Shown piece by piece: positions 1 through 7,525 of a DNA stretch of 64,000 bases; the first letter of the stretch is position 1, and the number at the start of each line of letters is the position of its first letter. The translations under genes and the position numbers were made by a program. The stretch lies in assembly GCF_006715495.1 (NCBI RefSeq), contig NZ_VFNI01000002.1:1-64000 (forward strand). Reading direction: 5' to 3'. The notes below the pieces were generated by a model. The model searched no databases and was not told the DNA's origin. It worked only from the letters and a program-made list of their open reading frames with translations. This DNA comes from Herbaspirillum sp. SJZ106. Lineage in GTDB: Bacteria > Pseudomonadota > Gammaproteobacteria > Burkholderiales > Burkholderiaceae_D.

Positions 1-362
1 GCCGCGTTGGGGGAGCGTTTTAGCGTTTAGCCCTTCTGGCTCTGGGCTTCGCTTCGGCTTGGAAGCTTGGGCTGCCTCTGCGAGCGTACCTCCATACCCG
101 CCGCCAAGGCACGCCGTATTCGGTGGCAACCCCTGCATCTACCTCCTTACAGGTCCATACGCATCCCGTCATCACTCCTGGACTGCAGGCGCAGGATCAT
201 TCCCGCGTGTGATTCAACATCACTGCCCAGGTTCACCTTGATAAAACCGGCAAGGCCATCCGCCTTCGCTGCGGACAATAGAAAAACCGGCTGATGCCGG
301 CTTCTCCTCTCCCCCGAAGAAATAGGACTTCGCAAGACCAGCAAGAAAACAGCAGCTTTCAG
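1..362. other. gene-free left edge
   Basis: I see no gene here that I can support. Short open frames exist on both strands but show no family features and no ribosome site. The only recognisable element is a small hairpin near base 290, listed separately. The sequence could be the 3' flank of a gene lying outside the window. Confidence 0.5.
282..300 (-). terminator. candidate intrinsic terminator after the J-domain gene
   Basis: Read on the minus strand, a 5-bp stem CCGGC/GCCGG with a 4-base loop is followed by five T. It lies about 60 bases beyond the stop of the J-domain gene. The stem is short, so termination is only probable. Confidence 0.45.
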
Positions 363-1508
363 CTATCCACCGCTGATGCCCTGACCTGCCCTGATATTTT
401 TCTTCTCGTCCTTGAGCCAGCGCTTCAACACCTTAAGGTCGGAAAATTTCCCCAGACTGTCTTCCATGACATCGATGCTCGTTTTCACTTCTTCCATGTC
501 GGCACGCAGCGAAGCAATAAGCGTATCCGGCGCCAGGTCCCGGGAAGCCGTCAGGCCGTAGCTGTGAACGAATTGTGCTTCAGTCTGCTGGATTTCTCTC
601 TCAAGCGCCTCTGATTGATTTCGCAACAGGCTGTTGTATTCCCTGAGCCGCTCATCGCCGATATCGTGCAGCGCATCCCGATCGATCTGCTGTAGCTCGA
701 TTTGCAGTTCCAGCAATCTCAGCAAGTCCTGCGCGGCATAGGCCTGGTTCAATGACTGCATGAGCGCGGTCTTGCGTATCCGCAATTGCGGATCGGGTTC
801 GCGATCGGGATGCAAGGCGCTGGCCAGCTTGCGATAGATCTCCCGCAGCGGTTGGGCCAGTTCAGCCTGCAATTTTTCCTTGCGTAGTGGGGATTCAGTC
901 GATTTCCCTGCCTTCGCGCGGCCGGCTTTCGACGCCTTTTCATCTTTCCTGCGCGCTCGCGCTTCTTCTTTGGCCGCTTCCCTGGCTTGCTGCTGTGCCA
1001 ATTTGGCGCGCGCTCGCCGCATCAGTTCTTCCCGCGAACTCACATCAAGATCTTCACCCAGCGACTCGCCGAACATCTGTTCAAGTTCGGCCTTCATGTC
1101 AGCCACTTCCAGCGCCACTTCCTGGTCATAGTCGGAAGAACCATGCCGGTTGTAGATTACCTTGAGTTCCGCATCCAATGCCTCGCTGTCAAACTCCCGC
1201 AGCAGCCTGAGAACCAATGCCGATATCGTTTGCCGCTCCGAAGAACTGAGTTCCTCATGGCTTTCATGCGCGTCCAGCTTCAATATCAGTTCACGCGCGA
1301 GACGGCTGGCAGTCAGGCGCAGCGGGACTAATTCCGCGGCATAGATCTTCTGGAACAATCCGCCTGCCTGCTCCCAGGCGGCAAGCAACTCCCGTTGCCG
1401 GCCGATCTGCCGGATCAAGGCATTGAATGCTTCCTGCTCCGTCGACAAGATGGAGCCGGAGCGTGACGCCGCGCTGAGCGCGACAGCCTTGATAGATGAT
1501 GCAGCCAT
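363..1508 (-). CDS. J-domain-like protein with coiled-coil flanks
   Basis: A 381-residue protein of unknown role. The clearest motif is HPD at residues 233-235, inside a segment (about 217-260) that reads like the helix II-loop-helix III part of a DnaJ J-domain: an aromatic/basic helix, then ALHPDREPD, then a second helix. J-domains stimulate the ATPase of Hsp70 (DnaK) partners through HPD. The J-like segment is internal, not N-terminal. It is preceded by a charged Ala/Arg/Glu/Lys-rich stretch (about 160-215) and followed by a long helical, Gln/Glu/Leu-rich region (260-360) that is probably coiled coil. No DnaJ zinc-finger cysteines, signal peptide or membrane segment are visible. The gene starts 50 bases after the sensor kinase gene and points the same way, so it may be the last gene of that operon. 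Function and partner are unknown; similar proteins are usually annotated as hypothetical or molecular chaperone DnaJ. Confidence 0.75.
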   Translation of the reverse strand: MAASSIKAVALSAASRSGSILSTEQEAFNALIRQIGRQRELLAAWEQAGGLFQKIYAAELVPLRLTASRLARELILKLDAHESHEELSSSERQTISALVLRLLREFDSEALDAELKVIYNRHGSSDYDQEVALEVADMKAELEQMFGESLGEDLDVSSREELMRRARAKLAQQQAREAAKEEARARRKDEKASKAGRAKAGKSTESPLRKEKLQAELAQPLREIYRKLASALHPDREPDPQLRIRKTALMQSLNQAYAAQDLLRLLELQIELQQIDRDALHDIGDERLREYNSLLRNQSEALEREIQQTEAQFVHSYGLTASRDLAPDTLIASLRADMEEVKTSIDVMEDSLGKFSDLKVLKRWLKDEKKNIRAGQGISGG

Positions 1509-1558
1509 AAGGGACTAATAAAATAAACGGCGGGTTCCCAGTGTAGCAACCGCTGGCA

Positions 1559-2965
1559 TCAGGAATGCGGAACTATCGGGAACACGACACTGGCATTGAG
1601 CCCAACGCAGGTCGCATGGCCGCCTTCGAAGCGGTTATGCAAATTAATGGTGGCGCCCATGGAATCGACGATCTCGCCGCAAATGGTCAGGCCCAGGCCG
1701 CCTGAGGAAGAACCGCTGGAAGAAAATGCCTTGAACACGGTATCCATCGCTTCGGGGGCGATGCCGCCGCCGCTGTCCCACACCAGCAATTCGATGCGTT
1801 GATTCTCTTGCCGGATGCGTATGCCCAGCCTGCCGCCCGCAGGCGTATGGCGGATCGCGTTATGCAGCAGGTTGGAAATGAGTTCGCTGACCATCCACGG
1901 ATGGCCCATGACGAACGCCTTGCCGCCCTCCAACTCGAAATCGAGATTCTTCTCAGCGATCAGCGGCGACAGGTCGACCGCCGTCTCGCGCGCCAGCATG
2001 CCCAGGTCGCATACCTCCTGCACGCCGCGCCCGCGCAATTGCTCCACCTTGGCCAACGATAGCAACTGGTTGGCCAGGTTGGTCGCACGGTCCACCGTGC
2101 CGGACATCTCGGCCAGGATTTCCTGCGCCGGCGCATCGCCGCGCAAGCCGGACTGCAGCTGCGTCTTCAGCACCGCCAGCGGCGTGCGCAACTGGTGCGA
2201 GGCATTGGCGACAAAGCGCTGCTGGTGATCCAGCAGGCGGCGCAGGCGCGCCATCAACTGGTTCAGTGCATTGATGAACGGCTGCAATTCGCGTGGCGAC
2301 ATGGGCGGCGCCACCGGCGACAAATCATCGGCGCTACGCTCATCGAGCTGGCGCCGCAGCGCGTCGACCGGTTGCAGCGCGCGCGACACCACATACAGCG
2401 TCACCGAGACGATCACCACCAGCAACGCCATCTGGCGCACCAGCGTCTCCCAGAAGATCTTGCGCGCCAGCGCGCTGCGGTTCTCCATGGTCTCGGCTAC
2501 CTGCACCAGCGCCGTGCCGCGCGGGCCATTGGTCGCTACCGGCTGGAATAGCGCGGCCACGCGCACCGGTGCGCCGTTATAAGTATCTTCATAGATATGC
2601 GCCAGCGATGGATAGATGGCGGACCTGTCAGCCTTGCCCGAATAGGCGGGCAAATCGTCATCGCCGTCGAAGAGCTTGCCGTCGAGGTCGTTGATGCGAT
2701 AGATCATGCGGCTGGAATAGTCGGCCTCGTAGATCTCCAGCGCGGCATAGGGCAGCGAGGCTTTCAGCTCGCCGTTTTCGATGCGCAGCAAGTCGCCGAT
2801 CGAATGCACCGACGCGATCAGCATGCGATCGTAGGCCGTGTTGACCGACTCCAGCGTATTGCGATACAGCGAGAAGGAATCGATCACGATGAACAGCGCG
2901 ATCGGCGAGATGATCCAGGCCAGCAGGTAAGTGCGTACCGAGCGGCGGCGCGACAGCAGGCGCAT
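1559..2965 (-). CDS. TctE-like sensor histidine kinase
   Basis: Membrane-bound sensor kinase of 468 residues. A first membrane helix lies at about 13-32 and a second at about 176-194. Between them is a periplasmic domain of about 140 residues resembling the N-terminal sensor domain of TctE-type kinases. A HAMP-like linker follows, then the HisKA motif with the phospho-acceptor His257 (ASHQLRTPLAVL). The ATP-binding domain shows an N-box (NLLHNAIRHTP), a G1 box (WDSGGGI) and a glycine-rich G2 box (SSGGLGLTI). It starts 4 bases after the response regulator gene, so the two are co-transcribed and presumably a cognate pair. TctD/TctE homologues control tricarboxylate uptake, but here the divergent neighbour is a phosphonate-type importer, so the ligand cannot be assumed. 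Family assignment is firm; the signal is not known. Confidence 0.93.
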   Translation of the reverse strand: MRLLSRRRSVRTYLLAWIISPIALFIVIDSFSLYRNTLESVNTAYDRMLIASVHSIGDLLRIENGELKASLPYAALEIYEADYSSRMIYRINDLDGKLFDGDDDLPAYSGKADRSAIYPSLAHIYEDTYNGAPVRVAALFQPVATNGPRGTALVQVAETMENRSALARKIFWETLVRQMALLVVIVSVTLYVVSRALQPVDALRRQLDERSADDLSPVAPPMSPRELQPFINALNQLMARLRRLLDHQQRFVANASHQLRTPLAVLKTQLQSGLRGDAPAQEILAEMSGTVDRATNLANQLLSLAKVEQLRGRGVQEVCDLGMLARETAVDLSPLIAEKNLDFELEGGKAFVMGHPWMVSELISNLLHNAIRHTPAGGRLGIRIRQENQRIELLVWDSGGGIAPEAMDTVFKAFSSSGSSSGGLGLTICGEIVDSMGATINLHNRFEGGHATCVGLNASVVFPIVPHS

Positions 2966-2969
2966 CTTC

Positions 2970-3653
2970 TCAGTCCCCGTTATCGGCTGGACGTACGCGC
3001 AGCAGGTAGCCCAGGCCGCGCAGCGTCATGATCTCGGTGCCGGTGGGCATGAGCTTCTTGCGCAGGCGATGCACCACCACCTCGATGGCCTCGATCTGGG
3101 TATTGTCTTCCATCGGGAACACCAGCCTGAACAGGCGTTCCTTGGTCACGGCATGCCCCGGCTTGGCGATCAGCGCCTTTAACAGCGTATGCTCGCGCGG
3201 CGTGAATTCCAGCGGATCGTCGTCGCAATAGGCGGCACCCGAACCGCGCTCCAGTTTCAGCCGGCCGCAACGCAGGAAGCCGTCCTCGGCATTGTTCCGG
3301 CGGCGCAGCAAGGCGCGGATGCGCGCATCCAGTTCATCCAGGTCGAACGGCTTGGCCAGGTAGTCGTCGGCGCCGGCATTGAGCCCCACCACGCGGTCGC
3401 CCACCGCGCCGCGCGCGGTCAGTACGATCACCGGCGTATGGATGTCCTGCGAGCGGATGCGCTGCAGCAGGTGCAAGCCATCCAGGCCGGGGATATTGAG
3501 GTCCAGCACCACCAGGTCGCCGATGCCATCCTTGATGTGCGACAGCGCGCTGATGCCGTCGGCGCAATGCGTGACCTGGAAGCCGCGCCGCTCCAGCGCC
3601 CTCAGCAAGGCGCGCGACATGTCGATGTCGTCCTCTACCAGCAGGATATGCAT
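2970..3653 (-). CDS. OmpR-family response regulator (TctD-like)
   Basis: A 227-residue two-component regulator. The receiver domain carries the acidic pair at residues 8-9, the phospho-acceptor Asp51 (VVLDLNIPG), a conserved Thr/Ala pair near 79-80 and Lys101 (YLAKPF). The C-terminal winged-helix domain (about 125-220) ends with the typical MTLRGLGYLL strand and should bind direct repeats. It is the first gene of the regulator-kinase pair and is divergent from the phnD operon across 313 bases. That region contains an 11-base-spaced direct repeat suited to this protein family, which suggests but does not prove that it controls the importer. Confidence 0.93.
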   Translation of the reverse strand: MHILLVEDDIDMSRALLRALERRGFQVTHCADGISALSHIKDGIGDLVVLDLNIPGLDGLHLLQRIRSQDIHTPVIVLTARGAVGDRVVGLNAGADDYLAKPFDLDELDARIRALLRRRNNAEDGFLRCGRLKLERGSGAAYCDDDPLEFTPREHTLLKALIAKPGHAVTKERLFRLVFPMEDNTQIEAIEVVVHRLRKKLMPTGTEIMTLRGLGYLLRVRPADNGD

Positions 3654-3793
3654 GATCTCCGGTGTGGTTCTTGTTGGTCAGCCGCCTTTATACCGCCAAA
3701 CCGCGCCCGGCGCGAGTCCCGCTGCGGGTGTGGTGGGCGTGGCGGGTATCCTGGGGCCGTTGCCGCGCCCGGCAAATGGACACAGGGCCGCCC

Positions 3794-3850
3794 TTGAAAG
3801 CAGATTGAAAGCCGGCGGAAAGGTCGCTGCAAGGAAAGTGCGGCTTTCAT
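3794..3850. promoter_or_regulatory. candidate response-regulator site: TTGAAAGC repeats
   Basis: TTGAAAGC occurs at 3794-3801 and again at 3805-3812, a perfect direct repeat with an 11-base period. A partly inverted copy (GCTTTCA) lies at 3843-3849. OmpR/PhoB-type regulators bind tandem half-sites spaced by one helical turn. The repeats sit between the divergent response regulator and phnD genes. Function is inferred. Confidence 0.5.
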
Positions 3851-3966
3851 CGGCCGCAGGGTGGCAAAAGCCGCGGCCCTCGCCTACACTCCCGCACATC
3901 TTCCGGCATGCGCCCCACATGACGCATGAAATCCGGCAATGACCATAACCATCTTCAGGAGACAGC

Positions 3967-4956
3967 ATGACCCAGCGTCTGATCAAGACCCTGCTCGCCC
4001 TGGCCCTCGCCGTTCCGGCGATCGCCTTCGCGCAGGACAATTGCCCCAACCGCGGCGACCTCGACCAGCAATACTGCGACGCCAACAACGACCTGACGGC
4101 CGATACCCCGACCGATCCCAAGAAGCTGAAGACCCCCAACACCTTGGTGTTCACCTTCACCCCGGTGGAGGACCCGGCCGTCTACGACAAGATCTTCAAG
4201 CCCTTCACCGACTATCTGTCGCAATGCACCGCCAAGAAGGTCGTGTTCTTCCAGGTGCAGTCCAACGCCGCTGAAATCGAAGCGATGCGCTCGGGCCGCC
4301 TGCACGTCGGCGGCTTCTCGCCGGGCCCCACCAACTTCGCCGTCAACATCGCCGGCGCCGTGCCGTTCGCCGTGATCGGCGACGCCAAGGGCTACCAGGG
4401 CTATACACTCAACGTGATCGTACGCAAGGACAGCACGATCCAGAAGATGACCGACCTCAAGGGCAAGAAAGTCGCGCACACCGCGCCCTCGTCGAACTCC
4501 GGCCACATGGCGCCGATGGCCCTGTTCCCCAAGCTGGGCGTGACGCCGGACAAGGACTACAAGGTCATCTTCTCCGGCAAGCATGACCAGTCCATCCTGG
4601 GCGTGAACTCGGGCGACTACGACGCCGCCGCGATCGCCTCCGACGTGTTCGACCGCATGGTGGAGCGCGGCGTGATCAAGGCCGAGAACTTCCGCGTGAT
4701 CTGGCACAGCGAAAAATTCCCGACCCAGGATTTCGCCTACGCGCACGATCTGGAGCCGGTCTTCCGCGACAAGATGCTCAAGTGCTTCTACGATTACCGC
4801 TTCACCGATGAGTTGAAGAAGGCCTTCGCCGGCGCCGACCGCTTCTACCCGATCAACTACAAGAAGGACTTCGAAATGGTGCGCTTCGTCGCCCACGCCG
4901 CCGGCGAATCCTTCAACCGCGCCGCTTACGACAAGCAGAACTCCGGCAAGAAGTAA
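3967..4956 (+). CDS. phnD: phosphonate/phosphite-type ABC transporter binding protein
   Basis: Periplasmic solute-binding protein of 329 residues, the recognition component of the importer encoded by the next three genes. A signal peptide covers residues 1-22, with cleavage likely after AFA before QDN. Family hallmarks are the GRLHVGGFSPGPTNF segment (about 110-124) and SSNSGHMAP (175-183), which in PhnD/PtxB/HtxB-like proteins line the pocket for a tetrahedral oxyanion. An AGGAG ribosome site lies 5 bases before the ATG. The mature N-terminus has two cysteines (Cys26, Cys37) that could form a disulfide. The substrate is not settled: the family takes phosphonates, phosphite or phosphate esters, and no C-P lyase genes are nearby. 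The dehydrogenase at the end of the operon hints at a glycerol phosphate-like compound. Confidence 0.88.
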   Translation: MTQRLIKTLLALALAVPAIAFAQDNCPNRGDLDQQYCDANNDLTADTPTDPKKLKTPNTLVFTFTPVEDPAVYDKIFKPFTDYLSQCTAKKVVFFQVQSNAAEIEAMRSGRLHVGGFSPGPTNFAVNIAGAVPFAVIGDAKGYQGYTLNVIVRKDSTIQKMTDLKGKKVAHTAPSSNSGHMAPMALFPKLGVTPDKDYKVIFSGKHDQSILGVNSGDYDAAAIASDVFDRMVERGVIKAENFRVIWHSEKFPTQDFAYAHDLEPVFRDKMLKCFYDYRFTDELKKAFAGADRFYPINYKKDFEMVRFVAHAAGESFNRAAYDKQNSGKK

Positions 4957-5038
4957 GCCGCGTCATCCGCCCACGGCCATGCACGCGCATAGCGGCGTGG
5001 GCTGCGCAACAACCGCAACATACCGATTCACGCAACAC

Positions 5039-5062
5039 CGGCCCGGGAGCGATCCCGGGCCG
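5039..5062 (+). other. stable hairpin between phnD and phnC
   Basis: A perfect 10-bp G+C-rich stem with loop GCGA lies in the 159-base gap between phnD and phnC and has no T-run after it. The position and missing T tract fit a 3'-end-protecting or attenuating hairpin that lets the binding-protein gene be expressed more than the ATPase and permease genes. This role is inferred. Confidence 0.5.
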
Positions 5063-5115
5063 CGGCCGCCTGCGTCCTGCAGCCGCGCCGCGACCACCGA
5101 GAGAAAGCTCCGCCC

Positions 5116-5886
5116 ATGTCACACGCCATCGAAATCCAGGGCTTGGTCAAGGAATACAAGCCCGGCCATCCCATCCTCAAAGGCATCGACCTGAAGATCG
5201 GCGACGCCGGCCTGGTTGCCATCATCGGCCCTTCCGGCACCGGCAAGTCGACCCTGATCCGCTGCATCAACCGCCTGGTCGACCCCAGCCGCGGCGCCAT
5301 CTGGTTCGACAGCGAAGGCAGGCGTGTGAACCTGGCCGAACTGCGCGGCCGCGCCCTGCGCGAGGCGCGCCGCCACATCGGCATGGTGTTCCAGGAATAC
5401 AACCTGGTGGAGCGCCTGTCGGTGATGGAAAACCTGCTCTGCGGCCGCCTCGGTTACGTCAACGCCTGGACCGCATGGCGCCGCAACTTCGCCAAGGAAG
5501 ACATCGCCCATGCCTTCGAGCTGCTCGATACCGTGGGCCTGGGCAACTTTGCCAACCAGCGCGCCGACGCGCTGTCCGGCGGCCAGCGCCAGCGCGTGGG
5601 CATCGCGCGCGCGCTGATGCAGCGCCCGCGCCTGCTGCTGGCCGATGAGCCGACCTCCTCGCTGGATCCCAAGACCTCCTTCGAGATCATTTCGCTGCTG
5701 AAGGAACAGGGCCGCGCGCAGAAGATCCCGGTGATCGTCAACATCCACGACGTCGAACTGGCCAAGCGCTACGCCGACCGCATCATCGGCATGTCCGGCG
5801 GGCACGTGGTCTACGACGGCAATGCCGAGAACCTGTCCGACGATTTCCTCAAGCAGATCTACGGCGGCGAGGATTGGCTGGCATGA
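5116..5886 (+). CDS. phnC: phosphonate-type ABC transporter ATPase
   Basis: Cytoplasmic ATPase subunit of 256 residues. It has a Walker [10 protein letters not shown] (38-46), a Q-loop in MVFQEYNL, the signature [15 protein letters not shown], a Walker [13 protein letters not shown] and a switch histidine in NIHDVEL. The insertion around the Q-loop with [13 protein letters not shown] is typical of PhnC. It follows phnD after a hairpin-containing gap and its stop overlaps the start of the first permease gene (ATGA), implying translational coupling. It should power import of the ligand caught by the upstream binding protein. Confidence 0.92.
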   Translation: MSHAIEIQGLVKEYKPGHPILKGIDLKIGDAGLVAIIGPSGTGKSTLIRCINRLVDPSRGAIWFDSEGRRVNLAELRGRALREARRHIGMVFQEYNLVERLSVMENLLCGRLGYVNAWTAWRRNFAKEDIAHAFELLDTVGLGNFANQRADALSGGQRQRVGIARALMQRPRLLLADEPTSSLDPKTSFEIISLLKEQGRAQKIPVIVNIHDVELAKRYADRIIGMSGGHVVYDGNAENLSDDFLKQIYGGEDWLA

Positions 5887-6686
5887 GCACCGTCCTCCAT
5901 TCCAACAACGGCCGCGTCAGCCTGGCCTTCCGCCCGCAGCTCGCCACCCGCATCGCCGTCTGGCTGATCCTGCTGTACGCGGTCTACGCCGCCACCCAAC
6001 TGGGCTTTTCGTGGGAGCGTTTTTCCGCGGGACTGGGCAATGGCGCCAAGTTCCTCGGCCGCATGTTCCCGCCTGACGTCAGCAAGGGCGACATCCTGTG
6101 GGACGGCATCAAGGAAACCCTGCAGATCGCCGTGCTGGCCTCGCTGTTCGGCATCCTGCTCTCGCTGCCGATCGGCCTGATGGGCGCGCGCAACCTGATG
6201 CCGGCCTGGATCTCCTGGCCCGCGCGCGCCTTCGTCTCGGTGTGCCGTTCGCTGCATCCGGTGATCGTCGCCATCCTGTTCGTCAAGGCGGTGGGATTCG
6301 GCGCGCTGGCCGGCGTGCTGGCGCTGATCGTGGCCTCGATCGGTTTCATCGGCAAGCTGTTCGCCGAAGCCATCGAAGAGATCTCGATCAAGCAAGTCGA
6401 AGCCATCCGCGCCACCGGCGCCTCGTTCATGAACGTGATCCTGTTCGGCGTGCTGCCGCAGGTGCTGTCGCGCTTCGTCGGCTTCTCCACCTACCAGCTC
6501 GACTCCAACCTGCGCAATTCGACCATGGTCGGCATCGTCGGCGCCGGCGGCGTGGGCGGCGTGCTGTTCTCCGCCTTCCAGCGCTTCGACTACGATTTCG
6601 TGTTCACCATCCTGGTCACCATCATCACCATCATCGTCGTCGGCGAACTGCTGGCGAACTCGGTCAAGAAGGTCTTCCATGTCTGA
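5883..6686 (+). CDS. phnE: phosphonate-type ABC permease, first subunit
   Basis: Integral membrane permease of 267 residues of the PhnE family. Hydrophobic segments near residues 20-40, 80-105, 130-165, 200-220 and 235-255 fit the usual six-helix core. The ATPase-docking EAA-like loop is seen in [21 protein letters not shown], followed by [16 protein letters not shown], a conserved PhnE stretch. I chose the ATG at 5883, which overlaps the phnC stop, over an in-frame TTG nine bases upstream. Its end overlaps the next permease gene by 8 bases. With the following gene it probably forms a heterodimeric pore. Confidence 0.9.
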   Translation: MSTVLHSNNGRVSLAFRPQLATRIAVWLILLYAVYAATQLGFSWERFSAGLGNGAKFLGRMFPPDVSKGDILWDGIKETLQIAVLASLFGILLSLPIGLMGARNLMPAWISWPARAFVSVCRSLHPVIVAILFVKAVGFGALAGVLALIVASIGFIGKLFAEAIEEISIKQVEAIRATGASFMNVILFGVLPQVLSRFVGFSTYQLDSNLRNSTMVGIVGAGGVGGVLFSAFQRFDYDFVFTILVTIITIIVVGELLANSVKKVFHV

Positions 6687-7512
6687 TACCGCACTCCGCA
6701 ACCCGCAGGCCGCCATCAGTCCGGCCGAGCGCGAATGGCAGCGCCATACGCCGTTGCAGCGCCTGCTGCGCTTCGCCGTCTGGCTGGTCATCGCGGCCGC
6801 CGTGGTGCAGTCGCTGCGCTACATCGAGATCATCCCCGAGTTCCTGTACGACGCGCCGGAACAGATGAGCGACATGCTGGGCCGCATGTGGCCCATCGAC
6901 TGGGATTACTTCGGCACCGATGTGAAGGCCGGCCTGATCGAGACCTTGCATATCGCCACGCTGGGTACGCTGCTGTCGATCGTGCTGGCGATCCCGTTCG
7001 GCCTGTTGGTCGCTTCCAACCTGACGCCCCACCGCGGACTCAACTTGTTCGCGCGCATCGTGCTGGTGGCCAGCCGTTCGGTCAATTCGCTGGTGTGGGC
7101 GCTGCTGTTCCTGGCGATCTTCGGCCCCGGCCCGCTGGCCGGCACCCTGGCCATTGCCTTCCGCTCGATCGGCTTCGTCGGCAAGATGGCCGGCGAAACC
7201 ATCGAGCAGATGCCGCGCGGGCCGATCGAAGCGCTGCAGGCCTCGGGGGCTGGCAAGTTCTCCGAGATCTGGTACGGCTACTGGCCGCAGCTGAAACCGG
7301 CCTTCATGTCCATCGTGCTGTTGCGCTGGGACATCAACGTGCGTGAATCGGCGGTGCTGGGCATCGTCGGCGCCGGCGGCGTGGGCATGGTGCTCGATAC
7401 CGCGCTGAACCTGTTCCAGTGGCCGCGCGTGGCAACCGTGCTGGTCTCGATCTTCGCCATCGTCATCGTCACCGAAGTGGCGGTGACGCAGATCCGCAAG
7501 CGCGTCCTGTAA
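6679..7512 (+). CDS. phnE: phosphonate-type ABC permease, second subunit
   Basis: Second PhnE-family permease (277 residues), similar in layout to the preceding one. It has a hydrophobic helix near 30-50, a core of helices from about 90 to 270, the docking loop EALQASGAGKFSEIWYGYWPQ and the matching [16 protein letters not shown] stretch. Paired, non-identical PhnE subunits are common in this transporter class. The start overlaps the end of the first permease gene by 8 bases, so translation is coupled. A dehydrogenase gene follows after 13 bases. Confidence 0.9.
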   Translation: MSDTALRNPQAAISPAEREWQRHTPLQRLLRFAVWLVIAAAVVQSLRYIEIIPEFLYDAPEQMSDMLGRMWPIDWDYFGTDVKAGLIETLHIATLGTLLSIVLAIPFGLLVASNLTPHRGLNLFARIVLVASRSVNSLVWALLFLAIFGPGPLAGTLAIAFRSIGFVGKMAGETIEQMPRGPIEALQASGAGKFSEIWYGYWPQLKPAFMSIVLLRWDINVRESAVLGIVGAGGVGMVLDTALNLFQWPRVATVLVSIFAIVIVTEVAVTQIRKRVL

Positions 7513-7525
7513 GAGGCGATACGGC

